In this document: piece by piece, positions 31,501 to 43,159 of the stretch
How the letters are laid out: each line of letters begins with the position of its first letter
How positions within the stretch are numbered: position 1 is the stretch's first letter
Source of the DNA: Symsagittifera roscoffensis
Taxonomy: Eukaryota; Xenacoelomorpha; Acoela; Convolutidae
Direction: 5' to 3'
Assembly (NCBI RefSeq): GCF_963678635.1
Contig: NC_087063.1
Coordinates: 3,136,580-3,200,579 of the forward strand
Length of the DNA: 64,000 nucleotides
Made by a program: the position numbers and the translations under genes
The notes under the pieces: model-generated
Database searches by the model: none
The model's input: the letters and a program-made list of their open reading frames with translations, nothing else
What the model was told of the DNA's origin: nothing

Positions 31501-32556
31501 AACACTGTTTGATGTAGTTTTCCACAATGTGTTTTCAATCAAAAAATCTTGTACTATAGTTTTTGATCAAGTCAATTGTTCACTTAAGTTGAAAAATTCG
31601 ATTGCATGTTTAGTAGGCTGAATTAAATTGATTCAATTCTTTGATATTCTTAAGCTACATTAGTTTGGCAAAATACACACTCTTCAATCAAGATTTGATC
31701 TGATTATTCACTAATGTTATTTTTAAGTACTTTTGTAAAATAAAAAAGGTTCGATAAATTACTTAGTTATTTGTTTTTTGATGTTTTTCAGAAACAAAAA
31801 TCTTTGAAAATTGGTTAAGCTCAGATTAAACTTCTTGCAGTTCATTTTTCTTTCATTTTTAAATTTAACACAAACTCATTTGTTAAATAGACGGCATATT
31901 AAACGCTCTCCAATAATAAAAGGGCTTATGCCAAAAAAATGAATGATTTTTGTTTTCGATAAACGGTCTTAAAGTTCCAGAATTTCTAACGGAATAAAAA
32001 CATTATCTAAGAAAAAAAACCAATCAAAAAGATTCATGAAGTTCAAAAAATTTCAAGATCATATGTGTTTTTCTCTGTATTTCGAAAATTGAAGTGTTGC
32101 AAAAATTTAATCACTTTCTGTTTCGTTTCGTTGAGTTGATTGTATTTGAAAGCAAATCTTTCTGTTTGTTTCCATGGTTGAAAGATTTTACTTAACATTT
32201 TTTTCGTTCCACTGAAATACGAAGACTCATAAACTGTATAAAACAGCTTTTCAAACTTAAAATTGATGTTCTAAATTGAAAAAAAAATCATTTTTTTCTG
32301 TGTTTAATGGGTTATGGTTTCAACTTTTGAAAAATGGTGGTTTGTCTTTGCAGGTGTTGGGGTTTTTCTCCCGACAAAATTCGCTTTTTTAACTAGCAAT
32401 TTTTGACATGATTTTTCTACTTCATCCAAAGATAAAGGTGTTGCTGCCTTGAGTTCAATTTCACAATGATATTCTACCAGTGATAAATTGTTGTAAAGCT
32501 ATGGGGAATTAGGTATTGTCCGTTTGGAATTATTAGTGCGCGGCAATATATTTCAG
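28572..32556 (+). mobile_element. 4-kb flank 2: decayed older LTR element
   Basis: Nearly identical to 13985-17968 (for example CAAGATA in place of CGAGATA near 28686). Same broken zinc-knuckle trace near 30165-30206. It ends at the junction with copy C. No supported gene. Confidence 0.65.
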
Positions 32557-35500
32557 ACCAACGCTACGATATCACCAATACATGAAAAAGCATACCGCGT
32601 AAATAATATACTCCAATTATTAGATATTTGTCAATCTACAATTCTTAATGAAGAATTATCCATAAATAATATAATAAGTAATGAAAAAAGAAATACAGAC
32701 TATTTCACAAAAACTCCATATTTCAAACCTACATTCAACATAAGTAACTACACAGAGACTCAACAGAAGTTTTTAACAATGTTTAACTTTCAACATTCAC
32801 AAATAACACAAGACGAGTTTGATAAATTAGCCAAACAGCTAATAAAATATTCATCAGTCTATGCAACATCTAAATTTGATGTTGGCAAAATCAGTTCATC
32901 ACTACATCTCCCATTAAAACCTGACGCAGTTTTCAAAAAACAAAGAGCAAGTAAAGTACCAATTCATTTACACGATAAAGTGAACAGATTACTTGATATT
33001 TTAGAACAATACAACATAATCTCACCGGTAAACAAAGAAGAACAACCAAAAGGTAACACATTTATCAACCCTGTTATCATCCTAGCAAAAGGAGAATCAT
33101 TAAAAATAGTTCTAGACGCTAGATATCTTAATTCACTAATAGACGAATCAAAATGCAATTGGCCTATTGAACCAATACAAGTTATTTTAACAAAAATAAA
33201 CGGAAAATACTTTACAACCGCAGATATGAATAGTGCATATAATCAAATGCCACTAGATGAACAATCACGACGCTTAACACAATTTGTTATTGGAAATCAG
33301 CAATATGAATTCAACCGCCTATTCTATGGAATATCCATAGGACCAGCAGCATTTTCAGCTTTTATGAGCAAAATTTTTAGACCACTAATACTCAAGAAAA
33401 ACGCAATCACTTATCTAGACGATGTTTTTATGCAATCACAGACAAAAGAAGAAATGTTTAAAGTTTTAGAACATTATCACAAAATACTTCAAAACGAAAA
33501 TCTGAAGGCCGCCCCCGATAAATCACACTTCTTTTTAACACGAGTAAAATTCTTAGGACATAATATAGAAAGAAAAACAATCACCCCATTAAAATCACGC
33601 ATTGATGCTATTCAAAAACTCCAACCACCAACAAACAAAAAGAAAATCCAAGAATTCCTTGGAATGTTAAATTTTTTAAGTAAATATGTCTATAAAATGC
33701 AATTATACCTAAGACCATTTTATAATATACTTAGACAACAAAATAATTTTGAATGGAACACAGAACATCAAGCACGATTTGAAGAAATTAAAAAACTCCT
33801 AACTGAACAAATTTCGAATACAATTCCAGATCCAAATCAACCATTCTATGCAATGTGCGATGCTTCGATTTTTGGCATCGGCGCAGCATTATTACAATCA
33901 CACAATGGCACAAACAAAATGAATCTTATATCAGCAAATTTTCGATTATTTACTCAAGCAGAGCTACGACTCTCAACTCTAATGAGAGAGTGTACAGCTA
34001 TAATATATACACTAACAGAATATGAATTTCTGATACTTGGATCAAAACACCCAACAGTTCTTTTCACAGATCACAAACCAATCATTTTTCTCTTTACACA
34101 AAAATCTAATCCAAATCACCGAGTTTATAGATTTCAACTAATTCTAATGAAATTCCCAAACTTACATATAGTTTGGACAGCAGGAAAAAATCTTGCATTA
34201 CCAGACACATTAAGTCGAAATACACCACCTGAATTACTTACACGTAAAACTACAGTTGAAATACCTAAAAATATAAAATTCTACCTTGCAGAAAACGAAA
34301 CATCACCCCGACTAGAATGCAAATATGCAGTAAAAACTGACGTTGAACAATCACAAATAAACAATCTACAACACTTTCCACTCTATTTAGATTGCCAAAA
34401 TAATCACTACGAAGTTGATCTACTTGGAACATCAACTTTCAAACCAATTCCATACTCACAATGGATAAAAAATAACACCCAACAAAAAAGAGTAAAACAA
34501 CACTCGCATAAAAAAGACCTTTTTCCATTAATTGAAAAAGAAAACCTAACTGATAAAATAAATTTATCAGGACCACAAACAAACGATTTAAAATACACAA
34601 TAAATCAAGTATTTGACCTCCATGACCCACTTGATACAATTCCTTTATCTAAATTGGAAATAGAAAACATTTTTCTCCCCCCAACAGATAAAATTACAAT
34701 TAATACTTTGAAACAATATCAAAATCTTGACCCAGTAATTAGACAACTAAAATCATGGCACAAACATAAAACTAAACCCGTCAAGGCAGATACAACTATT
34801 TTAGGAAATAAAACACTCCTCCGATATTTTCGAATATTCAATAATACAACAATTAACGAAAACACAGACCTTCTAGAATACAAATTAAATGAATCTACAG
34901 TTCCCTGTCTCCCTCTAAGTATGATTCTTATAGCTTTTAATATTTCGCACACACAAAACATTAAAGGACACTCTGGATCAGAGAAAACATATTCAAATTT
35001 CATACAAAACTTTTATTTTCCAAATGCACCAATTTGGATAAAAGTACTATGCAATGATTGTATAGTATGTCAGCTAAATAAACCTTATCCAAATCAAAAA
35101 CAAATAGCACAAAAACAAGATTTTAAAGGACAAAGTTTGTACTTTAACCACCGTATTTCATTTGATACAAAAGGACCAATTTCACCCTCATCCGAAGGAA
35201 ACTCCTACATTATGGTAATTGTTGACGCGTTTACACATTATGTAGCACTTAACCCCGTACCACATTGTAACGCTTATTATGCTTACACAACACTATATGA
35301 ACACTGGATAGCCAAATTCGGACTACCAGAAATTCTAGTTACAGATAACGGTACAGAATTCATAAATAATGAAATTATCACACTATGTCATCTATATAAC
35401 ATCAAACACAAACCACGTACATCTCACGCACCTTGGACAAACGGCTTAGTCGAAGGTATGAACCGTTCACTACAAGAATATCTTAGATGTATCATCAATG

Positions 35501-36276
35501 GAAATGATACAAGATATACCGAATGGTCAGCAGATGTAAAACTATTTCCCTTAGCATATAATTCACAAATCACGACAACTCTAGGAATGTCACCATATGA
35601 AATGGTTTTTAATCAAAAGCCACGCAAACCGATTTTGTTTACAGCAAACTCTCATAAAAATGCACAAAGTTATTGTCAACCGAATAAAGAATCAATTTGT
35701 TACAACTTACCTTTACATACACACGATGAAGATCATTTTCATCACCCACAAATTCTTAAATTAGCCTCCGGTACACACACCGAATGGATTTTAAATAGAG
35801 ATAAAAAACACAATGAAATTTACCAAAAAGTAACAAAAAAGTTGTTACAAAGACAAAACATTAATGAACAAATAAATTCACGCTTTACACCAGCCTCCGA
35901 TTTAAAAATTGGAACATTTGTTTTAATACCTAATTTTAACACTCAAAAAAGAATCTCTAAAAAACTACAACCCCTTCGTAAAGGACCATACCAAATAATT
36001 GCCAAACCCACAGATGTCACATATAAAATTACCGACTCAGACAAAAAAGAAATTGTTCAACACCGAAACAACCTATTACCTTATTACCCAAAAGAGTACG
36101 CACTACGCGAACTAACTCATTTATATTCTTTCACAGGTTTAAAAGTTATTCAAAATTATCCACATACGGAAAATAAAACAAAGGAACAACATGACATTCA
36201 CCTCAAAAACCAAAATAAAAAATCAACTACAACAAAAAACAATACAAAATACACCACAAAAAGAAAGAAAAAATAG
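32524..36276 (+). CDS. pol: Pol polyprotein (RT, RNase H, integrase), copy C; chimeric start
   Basis: An intact 1250-codon frame, identical in protein to copy B except for Thr in place of the B-private Ile between RNase H and integrase. All catalytic residues seen in copy B are at the same residue numbers. The start methionine again lies in the older LTR flank, so this frame lacks its native upstream gag. Confidence 0.93.
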   Translation: MELLVRGNIFQTNATISPIHEKAYRVNNILQLLDICQSTILNEELSINNIISNEKRNTDYFTKTPYFKPTFNISNYTETQQKFLTMFNFQHSQITQDEFDKLAKQLIKYSSVYATSKFDVGKISSSLHLPLKPDAVFKKQRASKVPIHLHDKVNRLLDILEQYNIISPVNKEEQPKGNTFINPVIILAKGESLKIVLDARYLNSLIDESKCNWPIEPIQVILTKINGKYFTTADMNSAYNQMPLDEQSRRLTQFVIGNQQYEFNRLFYGISIGPAAFSAFMSKIFRPLILKKNAITYLDDVFMQSQTKEEMFKVLEHYHKILQNENLKAAPDKSHFFLTRVKFLGHNIERKTITPLKSRIDAIQKLQPPTNKKKIQEFLGMLNFLSKYVYKMQLYLRPFYNILRQQNNFEWNTEHQARFEEIKKLLTEQISNTIPDPNQPFYAMCDASIFGIGAALLQSHNGTNKMNLISANFRLFTQAELRLSTLMRECTAIIYTLTEYEFLILGSKHPTVLFTDHKPIIFLFTQKSNPNHRVYRFQLILMKFPNLHIVWTAGKNLALPDTLSRNTPPELLTRKTTVEIPKNIKFYLAENETSPRLECKYAVKTDVEQSQINNLQHFPLYLDCQNNHYEVDLLGTSTFKPIPYSQWIKNNTQQKRVKQHSHKKDLFPLIEKENLTDKINLSGPQTNDLKYTINQVFDLHDPLDTIPLSKLEIENIFLPPTDKITINTLKQYQNLDPVIRQLKSWHKHKTKPVKADTTILGNKTLLRYFRIFNNTTINENTDLLEYKLNESTVPCLPLSMILIAFNISHTQNIKGHSGSEKTYSNFIQNFYFPNAPIWIKVLCNDCIVCQLNKPYPNQKQIAQKQDFKGQSLYFNHRISFDTKGPISPSSEGNSYIMVIVDAFTHYVALNPVPHCNAYYAYTTLYEHWIAKFGLPEILVTDNGTEFINNEIITLCHLYNIKHKPRTSHAPWTNGLVEGMNRSLQEYLRCIINGNDTRYTEWSADVKLFPLAYNSQITTTLGMSPYEMVFNQKPRKPILFTANSHKNAQSYCQPNKESICYNLPLHTHDEDHFHHPQILKLASGTHTEWILNRDKKHNEIYQKVTKKLLQRQNINEQINSRFTPASDLKIGTFVLIPNFNTQKRISKKLQPLRKGPYQIIAKPTDVTYKITDSDKKEIVQHRNNLLPYYPKEYALRELTHLYSFTGLKVIQNYPHTENKTKEQHDIHLKNQNKKSTTTKNNTKYTTKRKKK
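32554..32558 (+). other. Tandem-duplication junction B/C
   Basis: The same CAG|AC join of flank to end-of-gag sequence as at 17968/17969, exactly 14,588 nt later. Confidence 0.9.
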
Positions 36277-36430
36277 AAAAATGATAGAAAAAATAATGCC
36301 TCAAGAACAAATCGACAAATCAGAACATAGAGAGTCATCACGACTTAGAAATCAACCACGTAAAAACTATAAAACATTTATTCCACAATCTAAAATCTTA
36401 AATAAAGTCGAATTTCAAAAACAGCTTTAA
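36191..36430 (+). CDS. Overlapping 79-aa basic ORF at the 3' end of pol, copy C
   Basis: Same as 6597-6836 and 21603-21842; a possible frameshifted integrase tail. Confidence 0.35.
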   Translation: MTFTSKTKIKNQLQQKTIQNTPQKERKNRKMIEKIMPQEQIDKSEHRESSRLRNQPRKNYKTFIPQSKILNKVEFQKQL

Positions 36431-36925
36431 ATTTAGATTTAATAATTTTTGCACCTCCGAAATATTTTGAACTTTCATTTTTCAAAATAACATGCTGACA
36501 AATACGCAATGATTCTAGTTCATAATCAGCCAATAGGATTCATCAAAAATAAGCAAACCATTCAAACTTGACAACTAAAATAAAAATCACCATAATATCA
36601 TAACCCTCCCTTATCTAATAAACCAAAGATCAACAATATTTCCCCAACCTAGACCTCAAATACCCCCCAAACAAATATGTTAAATTAGCCTAAAGTAAAA
36701 GAACGACCATTTTAATTAGCCTAAAGTATAAAAATCTCAAAAATAACCCAGATCATTTGACAAATGAAAATAAAGACAAAGAAGACCTCCCGATCACCAT
36801 AAAATTTGCCCCCAACAATTTTTCACAAAACTCGACCCACTTGTCAAAAAACCAATAAATAATTCGACCACACTTATAATTGCCTCAAACAACAAAAAAT
36901 ATTCGATCGAGAAACCATTTCTTAA

Positions 36926-37087
36926 ATGCTCTTCTCTCGACCAGTTACCATAATTCTAAACATTCTCGCAAACTTTTTCACAATATTTAAACCTTTCATC
37001 ATATTTCTTTTTGATACCTTTGAATCTTTTCTAATAATCTTAATCATTTTTTGCAATATTTTTTTAAATTTTCTATTCCATATTTGA
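36926..37087 (+). CDS. Small hydrophobic ORF TM1 (53 aa), copy C
   Basis: The copy of 22338-22499; hydrophobic throughout, unrecognised. Confidence 0.38.
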   Translation: MLFSRPVTIILNILANFFTIFKPFIIFLFDTFESFLIILIIFCNIFLNFLFHI

Positions 37088-37153
37088 ACTATACCTACAG
37101 CTTTCAAAAGCTATTGACTATATCCACAGGTACGAATCACAAAACTTATCTAA

Positions 37154-37342
37154 ATGATACGAACCATTTTTAGTAGAACAGATATTTTTTTACTATTTGT
37201 AATTTTTATAACATTTCTATCATCCCTCATCTTGACAATATGCAAATGTATAAAGAAAGCAATTATCACATTCGCCCTAGCAACAATCCTCCTAATACTT
37301 TTTCTAGAAGAACACTACAATAAACATAAATTTTTTCACTAA
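37154..37342 (+). CDS. Small two-helix membrane ORF TM2 (62 aa), copy C
   Basis: Identical to the copy B ORF. It overlaps the open P1 frame, one base ahead. Confidence 0.48.
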   Translation: MIRTIFSRTDIFLLFVIFITFLSSLILTICKCIKKAIITFALATILLILFLEEHYNKHKFFH

Positions 37343-37901
37343 AAGAATAGATCAAAAACCATCAAAAATTGCTAACCAACAATCACATAGTCAGTCTTCA
37401 CCGACATCATCCCAAGAAAACCCGACACCACCTTCAACTACCCAAACATCACGACTACCATACTGGACAACACATTCATTCACACAAGGTGAACCAAATT
37501 TAATCAATGACCCAATAGACATTTCTACGGATACAACAACATCCTCATCACTACCAGAAACATTATCACTACCATCAACACCATCAATAAGCCAGATTTC
37601 ACCACCACCTTTTAACTTAAATTTCCCAAATAACCTCGACGCTAGATATCGAGAACAATCATCAACAAATATTCCTTTAAGACTAGACTGGAATACATTC
37701 ACAGCACCTCCACCATTATTTGGACAACACCTAGAAAGTAGCCGACTCCACAATTGGGCACTAAATAGACTACAATATAGACAAGACATTCACGAAGACA
37801 TTCGTGCTCATAACATCCAAATACTCCAACAGAATAGTCTACAATTAAAATTTGAAATCACGGTTAAATTAAACAACATTACTCAACATCCTATCCATTA
37901 A
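37308..37901 (+). CDS. ORF P1, 197 codons, no ATG, internally deleted, copy C
   Basis: Carries the same 432-nt in-frame deletion as copy B, so the deletion preceded the B/C duplication. Confidence 0.5.
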   Translation, partial: KNTTININFFTKRIDQKPSKIANQQSHSQSSPTSSQENPTPPSTTQTSRLPYWTTHSFTQGEPNLINDPIDISTDTTTSSSLPETLSLPSTPSISQISPPPFNLNFPNNLDARYREQSSTNIPLRLDWNTFTAPPPLFGQHLESSRLHNWALNRLQYRQDIHEDIRAHNIQILQQNSLQLKFEITVKLNNITQHPIH

Positions 37902-38037
37902 ATCCACCAAATATTACAGCTCAATCCCTACCACCACCATTTATAACAACTGAAGTAATATACAAATACGACAGATATACCAAAAAGACAATTGGTTACA
38001 TCACATTCTATAACCCATACTCAGGGTTGTCATACAC

Positions 38038-40656
38038 ATGTATATTCTAAAAATTTTAATTTTTCTCCAACTCCTTTTTCTAATAACCTCAAATGAAAAA
38101 ATAAACCCTTCCCCCCGCACAGGACCCCAAGATTTATTAGTAACACATTACGATTGTGACGAAAACGAACAAAAAACATTACACAAATATGCAATAAATC
38201 AAGTATCACAATGCAAAACAGAACCACAAGCTATAGAAACAACAAATGTAATAGCGACACTTTATTCAAAAGCCCGAGCAACAACAGTTAAAGGATATAA
38301 ATTCACAGCGACATTTTCCGAAAAGAAAGTACATTGTTCACAAGTCTCAAATGGAAATAAAAACCGACTTGACCACGAATCATTCTACCAAAGTAATATC
38401 GAACGACTTCTACATCTCAATCCCGAAGATTGTAAAAACGTGTTACTAAGACTAAACATCACAAGAAATAAAAACACAGATAGAAAATTAGTATATTTCC
38501 AAGTTTTTGCAGATTCTGTACATCAAGCAGAACTTGAAAGATATCAAGGACATATAAAATTAGATGAAAAATACCCATACAACGGCGCACACGGAAGATT
38601 AACTTATGATATACACGATAAACACTGGATACCACACATTGGTATAAATGACCCATCAAACTGCAAAGCAGACACAAAAAATAAAGGATATCAAAAAATC
38701 ATGTTTTTTGATTGGAAAATACAACTCGAAAAAATACAACTCACACGTGATTTATCAGACAACACAATGATCTATCAAGGAATTAGATTACCTTGTAAAA
38801 ACGACCAAGGCTATTGTGACCCTACAACACGAACACAAGCAACAATTGTTTGGTTCCCTGAAGACACATGTACAACATTTCAAGTAGCAAAAATACACGC
38901 TCGTATGATAAAATTTCACGAAAAATATTTCATACAATCAATTCCATATGAACAAGTCCATCCATCACGAAGACAAAGTTCTAATTTTAGAAACATACAC
39001 AATATAGAAAATAAATTGACACGTTTTCAAATATATCAAGAAACAGAACTTGCATGTAAATACAGAAATCCACTTCACAAAACACAATACTCCGAGATAT
39101 TAGTAGAATACGAAAAAGGATTCGACATGACCATTGGAAAAGTAAAAATCGACCCATACGCCACAAGTCACCCTATAAACGGAGGAACATCATATATACC
39201 AGTTGATTTTCAAAAAAGTAAAAATCAACCTGGTGGACATCTAAAGCCCCATGACACTAGAAGCACACGCTTACAAGAATTATCACTAATGACTAGTACA
39301 TATTTCGGTAACAACCACTATGATATTCACCTAGATATGAAATTAGACTACACAATTAGCCGAATTTTTCAAGAAATGTCACTATCTGAATTAGAAACAC
39401 TTCACCAGCTATGCGAATTAGAAAGGACACAAATCCTACAATCACTTGCACTAGCAGTATTAAAAATACCCTACGCAGGATATTTACTATCAGGAAATAG
39501 ATCAAATTTTTTAGATTATGAAGGAAACATTTTATGGTTTTATACCTGTACCAAAAAAGTATCACCACTTTATGTTTTTGAAGATAAACGATGCTATAAA
39601 AGAATCCCTATCTTTTATAAGAATAAAGTACACTTCGTTGACACACTTTCAAGACGAACCTATTTCTGGGATACCGCAGTCCCATGTGGATCAGAAAATA
39701 GCCACAATGTAGTTCAACTGAACCCTGATGAAGATAAATATTATCTTCTTACCCCATATCCCACATTAATGCAATCACTCAAAAAATTTTCACCTGAAAG
39801 CATTAGAGCTATTGTTCGAAACCCAAATATTGACTTAAAATCAATTGGAATATATTCAAAATCCGATATACAACATCACATTAGAACACAACAATTCCAA
39901 GAATTATTAACACAAATGGACACAATACAAAGACAATCAATTGACCAAAACTTACGCAAACTTGCCGAAACAGCAGGATTTGCAGATATTTATACACAAG
40001 ACTATAGCGGATATTTTAAAGACATTAAAGACTATATATATTTAAACGGTGAAAAATACCGACCACAAGATATTTCACCTATAAATATTTTTAGCTTTGT
40101 TACACTAAAAAATGAAATTCTCGATTTTCTAGGATGGCCCTACTACATCTTAGAAAAATTGACTATTTTATACGCAATGTTTAACTTTATAGGATTTCTT
40201 TTTTCGCTTTTAAAAGGAATCTATAATACATGCGCTATACACACACAAGTAAATAGACAAGCAAGTGTAGCACGCATACTATTTGCAGGATTTTTTGGAA
40301 TTTTTTCATCATCAATAAACAAAATTCTTTTAGATGCACAAATAAAGGAATACAACACAAAAATAGCAACAAGACAGAACACATACGACGAAGAACATAA
40401 CAATGTAGACATTACGCCTACAGCACCACAGTTACCACCACTACCACATAACCATCCATTATCACTAGTCCCACGAAATTTTCGAAATTTAGCAATAACA
40501 AATAATCCAAATTTTAGACAAACCATATCACAAAGTCCCATTCAACATATAATGACACACCATCCCCTAGACGAAAATACATATGAACAAATTATAGAAC
40601 AACCCCATACCACCGCTTTTCAGTCTCAAAATAATAATTTTTTTAGCCCACGATGA
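38038..40656 (+). CDS. env: Envelope-like glycoprotein, intact 872 aa, copy C
   Basis: Domain layout as in copy B: signal peptide, Cys-rich ectodomain, anchor near residue 703, Pro/Asn-rich tail. It differs from B by only a couple of residues (Ile rather than Lys in YFIQS, and the private Gly in NGGTSY) and some silent changes. The intact frame in two of three copies shows that the break in copy A is derived or that A comes from another lineage. Confidence 0.78.
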   Translation: MYILKILIFLQLLFLITSNEKINPSPRTGPQDLLVTHYDCDENEQKTLHKYAINQVSQCKTEPQAIETTNVIATLYSKARATTVKGYKFTATFSEKKVHCSQVSNGNKNRLDHESFYQSNIERLLHLNPEDCKNVLLRLNITRNKNTDRKLVYFQVFADSVHQAELERYQGHIKLDEKYPYNGAHGRLTYDIHDKHWIPHIGINDPSNCKADTKNKGYQKIMFFDWKIQLEKIQLTRDLSDNTMIYQGIRLPCKNDQGYCDPTTRTQATIVWFPEDTCTTFQVAKIHARMIKFHEKYFIQSIPYEQVHPSRRQSSNFRNIHNIENKLTRFQIYQETELACKYRNPLHKTQYSEILVEYEKGFDMTIGKVKIDPYATSHPINGGTSYIPVDFQKSKNQPGGHLKPHDTRSTRLQELSLMTSTYFGNNHYDIHLDMKLDYTISRIFQEMSLSELETLHQLCELERTQILQSLALAVLKIPYAGYLLSGNRSNFLDYEGNILWFYTCTKKVSPLYVFEDKRCYKRIPIFYKNKVHFVDTLSRRTYFWDTAVPCGSENSHNVVQLNPDEDKYYLLTPYPTLMQSLKKFSPESIRAIVRNPNIDLKSIGIYSKSDIQHHIRTQQFQELLTQMDTIQRQSIDQNLRKLAETAGFADIYTQDYSGYFKDIKDYIYLNGEKYRPQDISPINIFSFVTLKNEILDFLGWPYYILEKLTILYAMFNFIGFLFSLLKGIYNTCAIHTQVNRQASVARILFAGFFGIFSSSINKILLDAQIKEYNTKIATRQNTYDEEHNNVDITPTAPQLPPLPHNHPLSLVPRNFRNLAITNNPNFRQTISQSPIQHIMTHHPLDENTYEQIIEQPHTTAFQSQNNNFFSPR

Positions 40657-41075
40657 GCCGACAACTTGGATCCCTACACCGCTCAAATTCACACCCAACC
40701 AACCTCAACACTCCAATTACAATAATTCCACTTTTTGCCTTCCCACCACCCGATTTCCCAACCAATAATGTAACATCAGGCATGAATTCAGACACAATTC
40801 ACACATCTCAGTTTTATACTCCATCTCACAACTCAATAACCCAGATATTGAAACCCCTGACGAATTTGCAGACTCTGAACCATCTCCATCCAATAATCTT
40901 CAAACCAATCCCTCAGTTTTTTCGAAACCCCCTTTTCAACCAATCCCACCATATAACCCACTCTCATCCATTTCTACACCCTCCTATGCTTCACAAGTTA
41001 CCCCAACCTACTCTTCACTTCATTCAGATCGATCATACAATTCTCCAGACACCCCCCAAATCTCCCAAGAACTAG
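40653..41075 (+). CDS. 140-aa Pro/His-rich ORF overlapping the env stop, copy C
   Basis: Identical to the ORFs at 11478 and 26065. Confidence 0.28.
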   Translation: MSRQLGSLHRSNSHPTNLNTPITIIPLFAFPPPDFPTNNVTSGMNSDTIHTSQFYTPSHNSITQILKPLTNLQTLNHLHPIIFKPIPQFFRNPLFNQSHHITHSHPFLHPPMLHKLPQPTLHFIQIDHTILQTPPKSPKN

Positions 41076-42043
41076 ATAATTTTATCACCTTACAACAACA
41101 ACCCTTCCACCTTGAAAACCCCACTATAAATCAGATTTCATCCACAATAGAATCATCAAACCCACCTACCCCTACACCCTCTTCAGCTTATACCGCATCA
41201 TTAGCACCATCATCTGCATCCACCGAATCATCACTTAGCACTAATAGAGCTTACCGCACTTTCAAAAGAAAATTCCCAAACCATCCATTTCCAACAAAAC
41301 CAGGAACAGCACGTGAATATATCAATCATCCAAATCACACTAACACGAAAGAATTTTTAGCAATCACCTTACCTTCATTTCCACAATATACTTTGAACAC
41401 TCCTACAGATACTAACGATACACGCAGCTTTGTAGATGAACAAGTTTTAATGCCTACACTTCATTGGACATCATATTATCATTTTACTAACCCCCTTTGC
41501 CTACCTTTATCTAATAATCACATCGATATAGAACGAAATCAAGATATGCTATATCGACTAACTACACCACTAACACATAGACAATTCACTTACATTGGAT
41601 ATAAAAAATCACTAAAAACATACACTGCACCCCGAGCTAACGAATATACGCTAGAATATTATGATCATAACATCATCCGAACTAACCAAGATCAATTTTT
41701 AGACGACGATCGCTTCGCTAACCCACAAATCACAGAAAAATTTTTCATCAAAACACCATATGTTTTCACACTCAACATATTTGATCGCAAATTCGACCAC
41801 ATCATTTCTGAAGCACTAACCGACACACAAGCTTACGAAAGTTTTAAAGAAAGATTTCAATTATTTTCACTAACCTTTCATTTCCTTGCACCACATGAAA
41901 GAGATTTGCACTGCTCACATGACATTATGTTACGCACTAAACAAACCCAACATAAAACTTTATCACATAACAGGACCTCTCACAGAAACCGCACGAAATC
42001 ATACTCCCACTCCTGGCCTAACCCACCAGAGAGGACGTCCTGA
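40769..42043 (+). CDS. ORF P2, 424 codons, ATG-less N-terminal half, copy C
   Basis: Same frame as in copies A and B, with one private Val-to-Leu change in the globular half. Confidence 0.55.
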   Translation, partial: CNIRHEFRHNSHISVLYSISQLNNPDIETPDEFADSEPSPSNNLQTNPSVFSKPPFQPIPPYNPLSSISTPSYASQVTPTYSSLHSDRSYNSPDTPQISQELDNFITLQQQPFHLENPTINQISSTIESSNPPTPTPSSAYTASLAPSSASTESSLSTNRAYRTFKRKFPNHPFPTKPGTAREYINHPNHTNTKEFLAITLPSFPQYTLNTPTDTNDTRSFVDEQVLMPTLHWTSYYHFTNPLCLPLSNNHIDIERNQDMLYRLTTPLTHRQFTYIGYKKSLKTYTAPRANEYTLEYYDHNIIRTNQDQFLDDDRFANPQITEKFFIKTPYVFTLNIFDRKFDHIISEALTDTQAYESFKERFQLFSLTFHFLAPHERDLHCSHDIMLRTKQTQHKTLSHNRTSHRNRTKSYSHSWPNPPERTS

Positions 42044-42128
42044 GCATGCTCTATAGCCGGCCTAACCCACCGCGCTACATCCACGCTTTGTGACCACACT
42101 CCTATTTTTAATAAGAGGTACTCAAGGG

Positions 42129-43159
42129 TGAGTAACTCTTCAAAATAACTGAACTAAAACAGAAAGCTTTTGTGAAAACAACTAACCAAAATCATAACTA
42201 AAACACTAAACTAATAAAAATTTTATAAAATGTAAATTATATCTTGCAGTATATAGATCAGCATACAACACCAAAGACGAACATCCAAAGACAAAATGAC
42301 CCCACTACACTCGAAAAAGAATGGCCAACCACAATCAATATGCCGCCCACAATCACAACTCAAAGGATTTAGAGTACGACTTGACTTCGCAGAAAAGGAC
42401 TTCATTGAACTAGAACAATGACCACCTCGATGTTCAAGTATACGTACAGATCCGAGTAACCAGGCATCCCCTCCACGCACAATCTCCACGCCATTCCCAG
42501 ACAAGGTCAAACACAAAGAAGTTCTCTACATGAAACAAAAAAACCTGTCAAGCCAACCATTCTGAAATCAGATTTGAGTTTGTTGCGAAAACCCAGTCGT
42601 TGTCATAAGAAGACACAACGATTGAATCTGGAACTTCTCTAACAAGAGAACCCAGACGAAATATGATGTTCGCCAAATACCAACGTCCATCATCCATCTT
42701 TTGAATTGCAGAAAGACTATTCTAAAAAACTCTGTAAAACCCGGATGGGTGGAACCTGATCTAAACTACATTTTATGATTGGATAAATTAGATATTTTAC
42801 CACTGTAAAGTATTTAATATTAACCAATCATGATCCATCTAACTAACAACCCACTTATTTGTAAGTGCTGGAATTACTTGTAATTTCAGCACCAGAGAGA
42901 TTTGAATTTAACTTAGAAATTAGTTGACTCTCCAAGAAGACTTCAGCAGCCGCAATAAACCAGTATACCCTAGATCTATTGAGCCTAGCAGAGACTAGTT
43001 AAACACCCTGAGACTAGATAGTATAAGAGTAAGAATAGGATCGGTATTAGACTAAGAAGTTGCACGAATCTATCCGGCCGAAAATAAGATAGCGTGACGA
43101 GCAGACGGTGTACCCTATCCGAAATTACTCTATGAGTTAACCACCTCGGTTATAACTCA
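42129..43159 (+). repeat. Candidate right LTR, copy C
   Basis: The copy of 12954-13984, with TGAGT...ACTCA termini and the terminal hairpin. Followed by flank 3. Confidence 0.6.

Larger units (their letters stand above)
32557..43159 (+). mobile_element. Copy C of the env-bearing element, lacking left LTR and gag
   Basis: The third unit, with the same layout as copy B at an offset of 14,588 nt. Private changes include Glu-to-Gly in env (NGGTSY) and Val-to-Leu in P2 (NPLCLP). Pol, env, P1 and P2 frames are all open. Confidence 0.9.

Noticed and set aside
17969..43159. Treating copies B and C as separate retrotransposition events
   Set aside because: Both lack the left LTR and gag at the same base and carry the same 4-kb flank, which only segmental duplication explains.
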